A stretch of DNA of 64,000 nt from positions 17,406,001-17,470,000 of the forward strand of contig NC_046673.1 in NCBI RefSeq assembly GCF_003369915.1, written 5' to 3'. Below are positions 12,722 to 25,051 of this stretch, piece after piece. The position numbers were made by a program, and so were the translations under genes. Within the stretch, counting starts at the first letter, position 1. Each line of letters starts with the position of its first letter. This stretch comes from Drosophila miranda. Lineage: Eukaryota > Arthropoda > Insecta > Diptera > Drosophilidae. Below the pieces are notes generated by a model, which ran no database searches, had not been told where the DNA came from, and saw only the letters and a program-made list of their open reading frames with translations.

Positions 12722-12754
12722 CAGCAGAGGCAGAGGCAGAGGCAGAAGCAGAAG
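12722..12754. repeat. CAGAGG-type imperfect hexamer repeat
   Basis: CAG and AGG triplets alternate in about five hexamer units. Confidence 0.75.
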
Positions 12755-13140
12755 TGAAGCCTGGCCAAAGTTTGCGTAACCTTCCGTAATAAAGCCACTT
12801 AAGTGGGTCATAATGCAGACAAACATCCAGCGCGGGCCAAGAGCAACCGTTCAACATTCAACGTTCCACGAACAACGGGCCAGAAGCGAGAGTCAAGAGG
12901 CAAGAGGCAAGAGGCAACCGACTCCTCTCCAGCATATTTATGCTGAAAGCGAAATTGAAAACTTTTCCACCGATATATGGAGGCAGCCACACACATATCT
13001 ATGTCTATATATATGTACATATATAATATAATGTTTGCAAGTGTCTGAGTGCCACACACAACAAATAGAGCAAAATGCAAGAAAAAGGAGCAACTTTCAC
13101 TCTCTCTCTCCCTCCACGACCGAAACTTGGGCTGTCTTAT

Positions 13141-13176
13141 ATGCATATATATATACATACATATATATATATATAA
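13141..13176. repeat. (AT)n tract
   Basis: Alternating AT and CATA, interrupted twice by C. Confidence 0.8.
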
Positions 13177-13840
13177 AGTGGATATCTGGGCAAACATTAA
13201 GCGCATAAAAATGGCATTAAATTGTGCGCAAAATAGCTGCAAATAAAATTGTACTTGCAACTTTTTGGGTTGCTGCCCGAATGTGCTCTGCTTCCCATCT
13301 TCTTGCCTTGGCTCAAAAGTGGCATGCCACACACTGCAATGTGGCATTGAAGAATGCTAATTTTCATACATCTAGAGATATATGTTCTGGGGTTGAAAGA
13401 TACAAATGATTCTTAAATAGAACTCGATATTCGATATTCGATATTTTGTGCGCAATATCTTTTCCCTCAGCCCATACAGCCCAACAATTAAATCCGCTCA
13501 TTCACAGCCTCATTCGTTATTCATAATCATGATTCTTCAATTGACGTTATCGCCTTCATTGTTGGCGGAAAACTTCAAGTGTTTCCCCCCTCCCAGACGG
13601 TTTTCTTTGCGGCTTTCACAGATTCTTACCGCTGCAGTTTTTTGTTTTGTTGCTGGGACTTTTCTTTGACTTTCAACTTGCAGCTCAAACACTCACACAC
13701 ACACACTCATACTCATGCAAGATGGCGTCAAGTATTTATTGTGCTTCTCGCTCCACAGCCCCCACCTCGAAAGGAAAGTGAAAACTTTACGCCAGCGGAA
13801 AAGTCGCGAGTGAAAATTTAAACCCCACACAGCAACAAAA

Positions 13841-14260
13841 ATAAATGCAACAAATACTTAAGGAAAACTTTGGTTTAAACTTTTCTGGGATAACCTCTTA
13901 ACTCCATTTTTATTCAAAATTTAAGGGATATAAAATTGGTAAAAATCCAAATAAATAACCATGGGAATATAAATTTCGGTAGGCATTTTAATAGATATTT
14001 TTTACCAAAATATTTGCTTATATGTTGCATTCTTAGAGATTTCTTTGAACATCTTTTTCCCAAATTTTTTAAAAAATGTTTGAAGTTTATTTTGATGGCG
14101 GTAGAATGTCTCTGAAAGTTTTAAATAAGTTTAAGTGATTCAAATGAATAAATTAAATAAAATTCAATAAATATAGTTTATATTAAATTAGTTCTAATAA
14201 TTGTTTAACTTTGAAATAATACTTTCTTTGTTGTTGTTTAAGTATGCAAATGTTATACGA
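13841..14260. other. AT-rich block
   Basis: A strongly A+T-rich stretch with many AAATT and ATAAA words and no coding signal. It separates two GC-richer blocks. Confidence 0.55.
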
Positions 14261-14880
14261 TTATTAAATGGACAAGGATACCTACCTGTACCTTCAGCTG
14301 GTTGGACCCATGCCCTCTCCTCCCTCTCAGCACACCCCCCGTGCACCCATTACTGTCTTCGATTAAAGGAACACCCCCTTGGTCATGCTCCTCATGCAAT
14401 CCTCTCGCTCTCGCTCCCTCTATTTTTCTTCTTATGTGTGCCTTTGGTCATTTTGCTTTTTTTTGTATTTTGGGCTTAGGTCAAACAATTTTTTGGACAA
14501 CCAGCAGAGGCCGAGGCAGCGCTGCCGTCCACCTGCAGCACCGGGTGGCCCCGATGGCACCGGGCCGACGGTTGGCGGGGGTTGCATTTTTAGGCCCCGC
14601 CCACAAGCGACGCTGCACTACGTTGTGATTGGCCAAAAACAATTGGCAGCAGCTGCAAAAAAAAATACAAAAACATACAACAAAAAATGTTCCTTTTGCT
14701 TTGTTACTGCTTTTGTTGTTGCTTTTGTTTTGTGCTGCGTTCAAAGCAAAAACGAAACAAACAGCAGGAGCGACGGATGGACTGTGGGGTGGGGAGGGAG
14801 AGACAGCAAAAATCGCCCCTTTCGACAGCAAACGGCAGAGGCAGCGACAGCGACAGAGCCAGCAAAAGCATTGCACACAG

Positions 14881-14917
14881 TGCAGCAGCAGAAGCAGCAA
14901 CAGCAGCAGCAGCAGCG
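14881..14917. repeat. Imperfect (CAG)n tract
   Basis: CAG triplets with AAG and CAA interruptions. Confidence 0.85.
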
Positions 14918-14933
14918 AGCTTTGAGCGCACGA

Positions 14934-14962
14934 GTGTGTGTGTGTGTGTATGTGCGTGTGTG
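14934..14962. repeat. (GT)n tract
   Basis: A GT dinucleotide run with single A and C interruptions. Confidence 0.85.
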
Positions 14963-16458
14963 AATGAGAGAGCTTCAGAGAGTGAGGGTGAGAGACCCAT
15001 TGGGCAGCAGCAGCAGCGAAGCTGACGTTTCGTTTCGTTTTTGTTTTTGTTCGTTTTGCTGCGTTCTTCGGTTGCGTCGTTGCGTTCCTCGTCCCTTTTG
15101 CCGAAACTTTGCAACGCGCTTCGCTTTTGGTCACGTGCCCCAGTCACCGTTACTCTCGTCACAGTCACCGTTACTCTCCACACTCTCCCAGTTGCACAGT
15201 CACAGTCACAGTCACAGCTTGTGGCATGCATTGGCGCCGATAACTGCCATTTTTCTGCTATCCGACGACGACGATGGTGACGCCAACCAGCTCTGCTGAC
15301 GTAGACGTAGGCTGCGATGTCGCTGTTGTTGTAACTGTTGTTTGCCCTTGCCCTTCCCCTTCCCCCTCCCCCGCACTACAGTACTAGCCTTCATCGAACG
15401 AATGAAAGAAAGGGGCAAGAAGGGGGAATAGTTGGGTTAGTCATGGCAGTTGGCCAGAAGAGAAGGGTACGGGTACTCGTGCAAAGGGGTTACTCAACTG
15501 GACTCTCATTTCACCTTTCTTTTGCAGTTCTTTTATACCCTTGGGGGTTCGGGCTTTGTGTGTTAATTTTGTAATTGTTCCGATCTGCGGTACAAAATAT
15601 TCTTCAATAGGAATTCTGCCATAGGTTGGCGGTATCTGTGGTATCTTTGCAAAGAATATTATAAGAATGTGCCACACATATAACTCCATCATCAATGGGA
15701 ATACTTCTACAAAATACTCATTACATACCAAAATGTTAAATAAATTGTAATGAAATACCAAGATATTGCATTTCAATTTTCCGTTCGATGCTTCGTGTGG
15801 CACTTCTATTGTCTTTTCGGCTATCCCTAGTCATTGCCTGAGTCGGTCCCAGAATCCAACAACAATAAGCAACAACAATAAGCACAGTCTTTGGTGTGTA
15901 TGGAATATGACTATTCTGGTGAAAATTTCACAAACTAATGATAGACACTCTCCCTGATATTGATATCACCTGATATGAATACAAGACGATACCTTCCCGA
16001 ATATGCTAACATAAATTACAAGCTAATCTCGCTGGAGGGGCACACCAATCAAAAATTGTTCTAGGTCCTGGCTCCACCTGAGAGTATCTCGATCGTCGTT
16101 CTGTGTGTTTCCCTGTAATGCTGTGCTTGGTTCGGTTATCTGCTTGCATTTGCCTGGCTGCTTCCTTTTCTCTCTGCCGTTCTCTTGCCATCATTTTTGA
16201 GCTTCTTTTACCCCATCTACTATGTTACTTATTTAGTTTTATGTACGGTTTATTTTCCTCCTCTTTTCCTCTGTTTTTTTTACGGCTGCTCAGTGCAAAA
16301 TATTTTTGTTTGCTTGCCAAAAAATTTTGTCGATTTTTGTTGTCATTGTTGTTGGTGTATTTTTCTGATATTGTTGGTGTATTCGTTGGTGAGTTGTTCT
16401 TGGTGTTGGTATTGGTGTGTTGTTTGTAGCTTTGTCGCCGTCTCCAACGTCGTTTGTC

Positions 16459-16512
16459 CTCGTCGTCGTCGTCCTCGTCGTCGTCGTCGTCGTCATCGTC
16501 GTCATCGTCGTT
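16459..16512. repeat. (CGT)n imperfect tract
   Basis: CGT/GTC triplets over more than 50 bp with scattered CCT and CAT units. Confidence 0.9.
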
Positions 16513-16650
16513 CTCATTGTGTGTAAGTTTTTGCTGGCAAAGAGTCCTGCGAGGCTGACTGGGGTTATTCCATATACTCGTAGTTGTTGGTGTGGTTTTT
16601 GTTGCTGTTAGTTTTTAGTGTTATTGCTGTCGCGTTTGGCGTCCTGCGTC

Positions 16651-16687
16651 GCATCCCATCGCATCGCATCGCATCGCTTCCCATCGC
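16651..16687. repeat. (CATCG)n pentamer repeat
   Basis: Seven CATCG-like pentamers, some altered to CATCC or CTTCC. Confidence 0.85.
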
Positions 16688-19509
16688 GTTGCGTCTTTTG
16701 CCACGTCGCCAACATTTTGATGTTGTTGCATATAATGAATGCTGGCCCGGCATCCCTGCGCCTGAGCCTGGGCCTGGGCCTCGTCCTACCGCCCCCTATA
16801 ACAATTTTTTATTCCATAGATATCACAGATACATGCAACCAAAGAGTGGCAGAAGTTGGATGCATATGTATGTATGTATGTACGTAAGACTGGGGAAGAG
16901 GCAACGTAAACACTTTTGACATTTTATTTTTCACGCCCGTTTTTGTGTGTATTCTCCTTACACTCTGTTTGGGCTGTGTGTGTCCTTTGTTGCCATTTTC
17001 GATGCGCTTTTCCTGCTTTTCTCGAGTATATGTGTCCCCTAATGTCACCCTCTCGGCCTGGTCTCATTATTGGCAGAGCGTTGGTGCTGGGCTGTCGGTG
17101 GAAAATTGGGGGAAAATCAAAAAACTTTCCCCATTGCATACTTTGTGGTGCGGTGACCCGAAATCCTGTGCGGATGATTAGCTGGAAGCAAGAGCATGGG
17201 CATTTCCGATTTCCATATCCATCTGCTGGAATTATAAGTAGTAATGTTGTAGGAATCTTCGTTTTCGATCAGATAATAATACTGGCAATAGTGGATCATA
17301 ATATTGAGGAATATTTGGGTTTTATTTTCAGTAATATTCCTGATTTATATTTGTTCAAAAAATACTTTTTGTTAACTTGATGTTTTTACAAAATAGTTTC
17401 CGCAAAAGATCTTCATCTTCATATACATATATGTTTATAGATGTATCTCCTAAAGACTATCTTGCTACAAAATATTGCTCGAAAAATGTACAAACGTAGG
17501 AATATTATCCAATAATTTGCAGAAAAATGACTCGCACAGTAATACCCTCTATTGATGTTCTTCTGCAGAACTGAGTTCGTTTTTGCAGTGCAACAGACAA
17601 CTCCATCTTATTCCCGGTCTTTCCCTTTTGACAAGTGCGTTTCTTTTGAATGGATTTTCTTTCCCTACCTGCTTTCCCCCCCTTGGCATTTTTCCCTCTT
17701 GGTGCACCGTCCCTTTCAGAGTTTGTGCGACTTTCAAATGACTTTTTGGTGCGTCGATAGTTTGCTCTCCTTTGTCTATACAATCTATACACGGCCATCT
17801 TTCAGGATATATGTATGTACATTTGTACACCATAAACATATGCATATTACAATGATATACCAACCGGATGAGTGATTTTGATGCGAAAGGAAACCTACCA
17901 AAGATACCAGATGGCATACATGTGCATACTTATTGAAGAGCCTGTTGTGGCAGCTTCTAGTATGCTTCTTTGATGTCTGCTGAAGTCTGTTAGAAAAAGC
18001 CACAAACATACTTTGTTTTTGTCTTGTTGTAAGCTCTTAAAATCAAGAACTTTCCATGTTTATTATTTAAGATATTTTTGCCATTCAATGTTGAAAAGTG
18101 TGGCCAATCAGTATTTAAAAGTAACTAGTAATCAGACAATCAGCCAGGTCCTTTCAAGCTAACTATTTTAACCAATTGTCATATAATTTCATGAAGTTTG
18201 AAGTGAAATCAGTAAAACTAAATTTATCGGTATTTCTATATTTTTAAAGTTTTATTAACCCGGATTTTCGAAACGTATGTCAGACGGCTTCACGCATTCA
18301 ATACAAAGAACTAGAAAAGTTTTGTACATTTATTTATTTGGATTAACACTCAATATTTGATATATTAGTAAACAAAAAGTTTGTACAGATAGTTTTAACC
18401 AATTTAACCCAGCCTCCGAAAACCACTTCTGTTTTTTGTAACCAGTCATATTTTGGCTTATATCTTTAACACCGTACGTTCGATTTTTGTAGTTTTTTTT
18501 CGGAACAAAGAGCTATTTAATTACTTTTAAAAACCTAGACTTTTTCATTATTATTTTTTAAATTTTGTCGTGGAATGGAAATGCCCACATGTAATTTGCA
18601 TGGCATGATAGTTTGTTTTTTTTGTATCCCCTGAACATTTGGCAGGCATTGGAAAGGCAACTCATGTGTGCAGATTTTTAATTAAGAATGGGGAAAAAAT
18701 ATGCACAAAGTGAAGGAAAGAAAAGCATATACTCGTAGGAATAGCTGATGGAAATGGTGAAAATATGTACGATATATGGAAGGGAGGAGGTAACTATAGC
18801 CCTGATTCTCTCTCTCTCTAGGTTTCCCTCTATATTTTTCTCCATCTTCCTTCCTGTGTGTGTGTATGAGTAAATAAGCGAAACAAAATGTTGAGTGGGT
18901 AGTCGATTTTTGGGATGGGAATGGAACAGGATGAAGTATAAAAAATGAAGCAATCAGTGTACAGGGATATCGGGGAGGGGGGAGGATAGTGGGGGTGCAG
19001 TGGGAGGTTTATGGTTTCTGTAAAGGCAATCATAGGGATACTCGCTACACATCAATAAATGAAGCAGCCAAGTGCTCTCTAGTCCCTCTCTCGCTCTCGC
19101 TCTAGCTCTAGCTCTTTCTGCCATGCTTTCTCTTTCTATCACTTCATATGCCCCCCTTGTATTTTCCCTCTCTTTTGCCCACCTCTTTCTGATTTTTCGC
19201 ATTTTTTTTTATTGGGCTGCCTCTTTCAACAATTTTTTAATTTGTTTTTCTCTCTCTTTCGCTCACTGCCGCCCCCCTTCTGCCCATCTCTTTCTACACA
19301 TGCTCTCCATCTCACTCGTTCGTTCTTTCTCCCTCTATTTCGGATAGTTTTTGGCTGCTTCCTTCTTGCCTCGTTTTTATTTTTTTTCTTCTTTTTTTTC
19401 AATAATTTTTACGATTTGTTCGTGCTGCAAATTTTTACAGGGGCCTCTCCTACCCCAACCGATCCCCAACCCAAGCCCAGAATCCCCTCTATGTGCTGCC
19501 GCTTTGCAT

Positions 19510-19530
19510 ATGTGTGTGTGTGTGTGTGTG
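19510..19530. repeat. (GT)n tract
   Basis: A perfect GT run of about 10 units. Confidence 0.9.
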
Positions 19531-20479
19531 CAGTAGTGGTGCCACAGGCCAATCCTCTGTACAATGCTCCATCCCGCACAGCCCCACAGTATGAACCACC
19601 CACTGGATGGGATGTTGCTGCAACTGAAACTGCGATGTATGTGTTTATTGAAGCGTATCCATTGATTGGCAGGACATCTGCACACGGCATTCATTTTGAA
19701 AAGTCGACTACCATCAGCACTACCCCCCACTCCAGCCCCCCACTATCCCTATGCCCCTCTTCGAAAGTTTTCCATCCCTCTATGCCACGGCAAACATGGT
19801 ATATTTATTTGTTTGCTTGTCAAAATGGTTCCCATTGGTTTAAATTAATTATTAGTTTTCATCAGTGCAAAACTTTGGGTATAGAAAATGTATACGGGTA
19901 AAGAATGCTGATTTCTGTTGATATATGGTTTGATTTTTCATGTCACACTCGTGGAGCAATTTGCCAGTAAAGATCGGGATGCAGATTCGTTTTTTTGCAC
20001 CCTGGAGGGTGTATGATAGTATGGGATGTGGATATAAAGGAGCCATCATGGGACCCAGCTAATATTTTTGAAGATTCTGTCAGAGTAGTCATCATCGTAG
20101 AACAACACCCAGAGAAAAAACCCCTGAGCCCCGAATAGATACACTTAGATTAAAATATTAAAAAAAATATATATTTTTGCCGAGAGTAGAATTATTAAAA
20201 CGTTCCTATTGCGTTTTTAGCTGCTTCCAATTTTACAAATTCTTATCACATTTCCTTTCTGATGTCCTGATTAACGCACAAAATATCTTGGCACGAAAAC
20301 GTAAAGTGTTGTTACTCGACCAATTATTTCAGTGCAAAATTGTACGACTGGCTTTGGTTTTAATTCTCCAATTTAATTGCTTTTAAATTTTAAAGTGAGA
20401 CACAATCTCACTTTCCCTGGGATAGTTCTCCTCTTAAATACTTGTATCTCTATTTTCTTAAGACACCCTCTTGTGGCCC

Positions 20480-20501
20480 CCACACACACACACACACACA
20501 C
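20480..20501. repeat. (CA)n tract
   Basis: A perfect CA run of about 11 units. Confidence 0.9.
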
Positions 20502-21245
20502 TGCTTCCTTTTCCCTTTCCTTTTCCGTTCAGCTTATGTTTCATGGCTTTCCCCGCTTCCTTACCGACCGACCGGCTTCAATGTGACCTTGGGAAAGTTG
20601 TATTAATTCATTTAAAGCTCTCGGCAAAAGCGCTTTATATGCTCTTCACCTCAATGATCTGTCCCATAATCATGCTGCAACCCCCACTAGGAAGACCCCA
20701 ACACCTCGAAGCAGACGGCAGCGTCTTTGGTTTTCGCATGGAGAGGATTGGAATAAAGACGAAAACGAGGACATTATGACGTTATTTATGGGAGAAAAGT
20801 GCGCAGTCACCACACACACAAGCCACCCCCAATCGCACCCCACCGCCCCAACCACCACCTCCAGTTGCGTGTTGTGGTGCGTGCGAGAGCCACAGGAAGA
20901 CAGGAAGACGGGGAAAAGACCAGAGCAAAGTAAAAGGAAATGCCAGTAAAATGTAATGTATTAAATTGTTTTGGCTGAAACCAAAGTATAAATATAAGGA
21001 AAAATGAAGAAGGCAAAGGAGTGGGGGGTGCAGGAAAACCCAGAGAGGGAAAGAAAGAAAAAAACAAAGGGGAAAACTACCCTTAGCCAGGCCAAAATGC
21101 GTTGCGGTAGGTTAGGGTTCGGTTCTGGAACAGGGTCTGTGACTGCGACTGTGACTGGGACTGGGAGTCTTGTCTTGGAGCCCCGTCTCATGGTCCTGGG
21201 GGTAGTATTACTTCTCGTTTTTCTGCTGCTTTTATTTTACTTTAT

Positions 21246-21412
21246 TTCCCATTTTCTTTTGGCTGCTTTTTCGTTCGTCTTTGGGGTAGGTCGTGAAGGG
21301 CGCTCCCTGGCCTGGCCTGGCCTGCCATTGCCGTTTCGTTCGTTTCGCCTAATGGCAACGCAATTTCCGCCCGAAAACTGTTTAAAAACTCTTCTGCGCC
21401 TACGAAAACGCA
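21246..21412. repeat. Dispersed duplicate segment, copy B
   Basis: This is the longer partner of 5098-5212, in the same orientation about 16 kb away. The shared blocks keep the same order (GTAGGTCGTGA, CCTGCCATTGCC, AATTTCCGCCC, AAACTGTTTAAAAAC, CTTCTGCG, CTACGAAA). Copy B has an extra CCTGG-repeat patch and an extra GTTTCGTTCGTTTCGC-like patch. It sits inside a long open frame (21004-21846) that I do not regard as coding. Confidence 0.65.
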
Positions 21413-21741
21413 AACACAGAATGCACTGTGAGAAAATTCGTGAACGTATTGAGATAGAAGATGGGAGCATAATTATAGACAATCTACCCTGCAACCCCCT
21501 TCGGTATAAAGTGGAAGTTTCTGGGTTAGAATCTTCAATCTTTTCTTACAGTGCAGCAGCGACTGCCATTTTGTTTGCTGCCACACTGCAGCCAGCCCTC
21601 ACAAGTTGCAAGATGCAGGCGCACCGGGGCACAAAAAAAAAAAAACTCCCTCAGCCAGTGCCACCCAAAAGCCCAATGCACAACCCTGCCTCTCGGCCTG
21701 GCAGGGTACAAATGACATGCATGCAATGCTCATTCCCCCAT

Positions 21742-21775
21742 TGCCACGCTGCCACGCTGCCACGCTGCCACATTG
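21742..21775. repeat. (GCCACGCT)n octamer repeat
   Basis: Four tandem octamers, the last changed to GCCACATT. Confidence 0.85.
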
Positions 21776-22297
21776 CCTCCCAGGCGACTCTGCTTCGCAG
21801 ACCCAAAATGGTCGCCCCGACTCGCAAATGGCAGTTGCATTCGTAATCATGCTGTTTTCCAGAGCTCAGCTCCCAGCGCCCGCCCACAGCCCCCCAAAGC
21901 CACCCCCCACCCCCGTGGCAGTCACACCACGTGCCTCTAACGGCGCCGGCAGTCGACGCCTACATGTCGGAAATGTTGGCATGTCGTTGTTGTATTTCTG
22001 CTCTAATATCCTTTATAGCAAAAGTGCTTGACGTAAATTGACTTGTTTTTACTTTTGACTTTTAAGGCACCGCCCGCCCCCCCCTCACATTCGTATCCCC
22101 TATCCTCTGCCACGGGACTGTAGATGGAATGGAATAAAATAGGGGAGGACGGGGTGGTTGTATTGTGAGATGGGTAGTTCTGTTTGTTTGTTGTTGGTGT
22201 GGTTGCAATTTGGATACACAGGATATGCAGGATACACGGGGATGTGTGTATGTGTGTGTATATGTGTGTGGAGGCCAAGTCAAACAGAACTGAAAGC

Positions 22298-22321
22298 CGA
22301 GAACAGAACAGAACAGAACAC
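22298..22321. repeat. (AGAAC)n pentamer repeat
   Basis: About four AGAAC units, edges imperfect. Confidence 0.75.
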
Positions 22322-25010
22322 AACGAGAACTGAGCACAGGAAGGCCGTTTAATATTTATTTTATCCATGTTGTCTCGATGAAGGAGGAGCATGGATATGG
22401 GATATGGGTTTGGGTGTTTAGGGTTTGGGGGCAGAGCGGTACGTTGGTTATTGCAGGTGCGAAAATATGCAGGAAATAGCAAGAAGGAATGGAGAGCGCT
22501 TAGGCGAAGCCTTGGATGCACTTTGCAGGACCATTGGATGCCCATGCTGTTGCTTTTTATAATAGAAGAATCTGATCTTGATTTTTTATTATTATATATT
22601 TCTTCGAAAATCTTGTGATTCAATATGTTCTTCCTACAGAAGGATAATGGACAAAAAGATCTATTCGAAATCATTGCCCTTAAACCTATTCATAGTTTAG
22701 CTTAAATAAAAAAGAAACCCCATATGTACGTATCCTGGACACCTCAAACTTTTTTGTTTAATGAGCAATAAATCAATCTAAAAACAAAAAATTATCTCAT
22801 CAAAAACGGTAAGTTGTTTGAAAAGATATAGCGGCTTTACTATTGAAAATTGAGCGTCTTCCTTTTCCGGAATACCTACCCTCTCTGGCAGGGTATTCAA
22901 ATAGAAGACAAGCAGATGGGTGTCTGTCTCAGGTGTAGGTGTGTATGTGTGTGTGTATGAATAAAATATGTGAGTGTTTGAATGCATATGTGGGCGCACG
23001 AATGAATGTATGCGAGCATGTTTGTGTCTCTTTATTTATTTACATATATCTCGGAACATTTATGTGATGGGGGAAAACCGTTTCGTGATGCCCAAACAGT
23101 GCCCCAAAAGTGTATTTTCTTGGCTTTGTCCAGGCTGTTTATCGATTAATATATCGATTTTTGCTCGATGTAAAAGCTTTGTTTTGGGGGACACCTCATT
23201 CCACCCCTGTACCTCTCTGCCTAATAGAGTACTTCTGCCTTGAAGGATGCTATTAGCAAACTCTAAAACAAAACTTAATTACGTTCCAACTGGCTGGCAA
23301 TTTAAAGATGATCTTAATTGAAGGCGCGTGGTTAGCCTTTGGGAAAAAAGCAATGCGAAAATTTCGACACTTCAATGGGAACTTTATTGCCTAAAAAAAA
23401 GGGGCCAGCTGCCCCTTCTGTTAATGCCCTGTAGTTTACACATTTTGGGGGGAGAAAGAACAAAATAAGAAGAACACATACATATAATGTTTCGACTAAA
23501 GGATACCGCAGTTTAAATAATATTGTAACCTATAGACACTGGTTCCAATTTGGTTTCCATGGACCTGAACAATTTGGAAACTATTATAGAAAAATATAGA
23601 AAAGTCGATTAAAGGCCTGGTATACCCTTGATGTTGTATGGAGTAGCGGGCATTAAAGCTGCCTATCGGCTGGCAGCATCAATTGACCTTTCGCATTTCG
23701 GCAGTCGTGCCTCTCCGCAGTTCTTCCTCACTCTATTAATGCCCTACCCCCTACCTCTCTCTCTTTCGCTCAGTCTTTCATCAGGCCAACTGCTCCAAAT
23801 AAAATACGTTGCAACAAGCCACAGCCCCAGCCCCAGCACTAGTCCAAGTCCAAGTGCAAGTCCAAGATGCTTATCTTCTTTGCCAGCTGCTGACCTGCCA
23901 GGAAAATCTTGGGGCTGCGGCTGGGAAAATGCACTGGGCACTGGCTTTCCACCTTGGGTCTTTTGCCTGAGTCTCTGGGCTCTGGGGCTCTGGTGAACGT
24001 ACTCGCAAAAATGCAATAAAGTGCGCATAAATTTACGCGCGAAATCAATCTGGTAGGTTGCAAAATTAGCCAGTGGGAGGGGGGGGCAGACACAAGTGAG
24101 AACGAGAGGTGCCGGTTTGGGTTCCCTCTTAAATCGCTTTTTAATAGCAGACAGAACAGAGCCGAACAGAACCTTCCTTCAGCAGTTTGGTTATTTACTC
24201 GTTTTTCTTTTCCTTTCGAGTTACCCTTTGGCCTCTTAAGTGTGAAATTTAAGCAGGCAGGCAGCTACCAAAACCGTAGCCAGACTCTCGAAACGTGGCC
24301 AGGAATAGCTCGAAAAGTGGTAAAGAAAATTAAGAGGAAAAACTCAAGCCCGAAGTCTGTCAATAATTGTTGTTGCTTCCCGCCTCATACTCATACTCGT
24401 ACTAGTACTCGTAATGACTTGGCAGCACCACAGCACTGTTGGGCTGCCAACTTGAACTGATTTAATTAGTATGTGCCCGATACGATACGATACGTACTCG
24501 TGTTTTCTGGGCTGCCAATCGATAATTGCTCATTAGCTGCCGAATGCGATGACCAATATGATAGGGGAATGGAATAGGCACTATGGAAGACAATTGGGGG
24601 GGATACTTCCACTTGGAAGGATATACTCTACCTTTCCCCAAACAATTCTTTTCTTTTTCAATGGCTCTGTTCTTCATTAGGTACATTCGTCAGTATCTTC
24701 CAACTTTTAGGACCACCCGAAGAACACAATTTAGGCTTTCAAAGAGGTTGTTCCAAAGGGAAAGAACTCTCTCGATAATCCCTCTAGAATGATGAAAGAT
24801 TACAGATAACAGACAGATGGACAGACACATATGCTGATCAATAATATGTGCACTCTTTACAGTGGAAAGATTCCTTCTGGCCTGTTTTCTGTGAGTCCTG
24901 GGTATAACAAAACATTTTCATCAACAATCCCTTTCAAACCTGCTGTCAAGTAATCGCATTTCATTTCATTTTCGGCATCTAAGCCCCAACTAAATTTCCA
25001 CTTTAGAATT

Positions 25011-25022
25011 CTATCAAAATTT
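25011..25022 (+). promoter_or_regulatory. Sperm-gene TCE-like element in the leader of CH gene 1
   Basis: CTATCAAAATTT matches 10 of 12 positions of the translational control element ACATCAAAATTT known from Drosophila Mst(3)CGP sperm-tail genes. It lies 29 nt before the ATG. The match is directly visible; its function is inferred, and an A+T-rich leader could produce it by chance. Confidence 0.35.
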
Positions 25023-25051
25023 ATAAGTTCCAAAAAAATATACACCGTGCA

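Larger units (their letters stand above)
8797..13840. other. Gene-free stretch rich in simple repeats
   Basis: No exon is recognised. C/T-rich sequence spans about 8.8-9.2 kb, and the long CTGG tract lies at 10.8 kb. Small hexamer and AT repeats occur near 12.4, 12.7 and 13.15 kb. Frames of 100-180 codons exist here but consist of leucine-, serine- or glutamine-rich translations of repeats. Confidence 0.5.
14261..21245. other. Gene-free stretch with dense low-complexity DNA
   Basis: No exon is recognised. CAG, GT, CGT, CATCG and CA runs are described separately. Frames of 194-229 codons at 14379-14963, 14481-15134 and 19212-19901 are driven by these repeats. The segment 18180-18560 is A+T-rich, has a more complex texture, and could be an old dispersed repeat. 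Confidence 0.5.
21413..25010. other. Gene-free stretch upstream of the first CH-domain gene
   Basis: No exon is recognised. A GCCACGCT octamer repeat lies at 21742-21775 and an AGAAC pentamer run at 22298-22321. A GAATACC...GGGTATTC inverted pair near 22870-22898 may be a worn transposon end. Other simple runs occur near 24.4 kb. Confidence 0.5.

Noticed and set aside
12808..13347. 179-codon minus-strand frame
   Set aside because: It includes translated AT repeats (IYIYIC-type runs), has no domain, and competes with plus-strand frames.
14481..15134. 217-codon minus-strand frame overlapping long plus-strand frames
   Set aside because: It is built on CAG, GT and GA repeats, with leucine and histidine-threonine runs, and opposite-strand frames are equally open.
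19212..19901. 229-codon plus-strand frame
   Set aside because: It is rich in F, L, S and P from pyrimidine tracts and a GT run, with no domain or conserved motif.
21004..21846. 280-codon plus-strand frame, the longest in the window
   Set aside because: Its translation is a patchwork of repeat-driven segments (GTGACTGTGACT-like, CCTGG, GCCACGCT). It has no domain and no splice context, and it passes through a duplicated non-coding segment.
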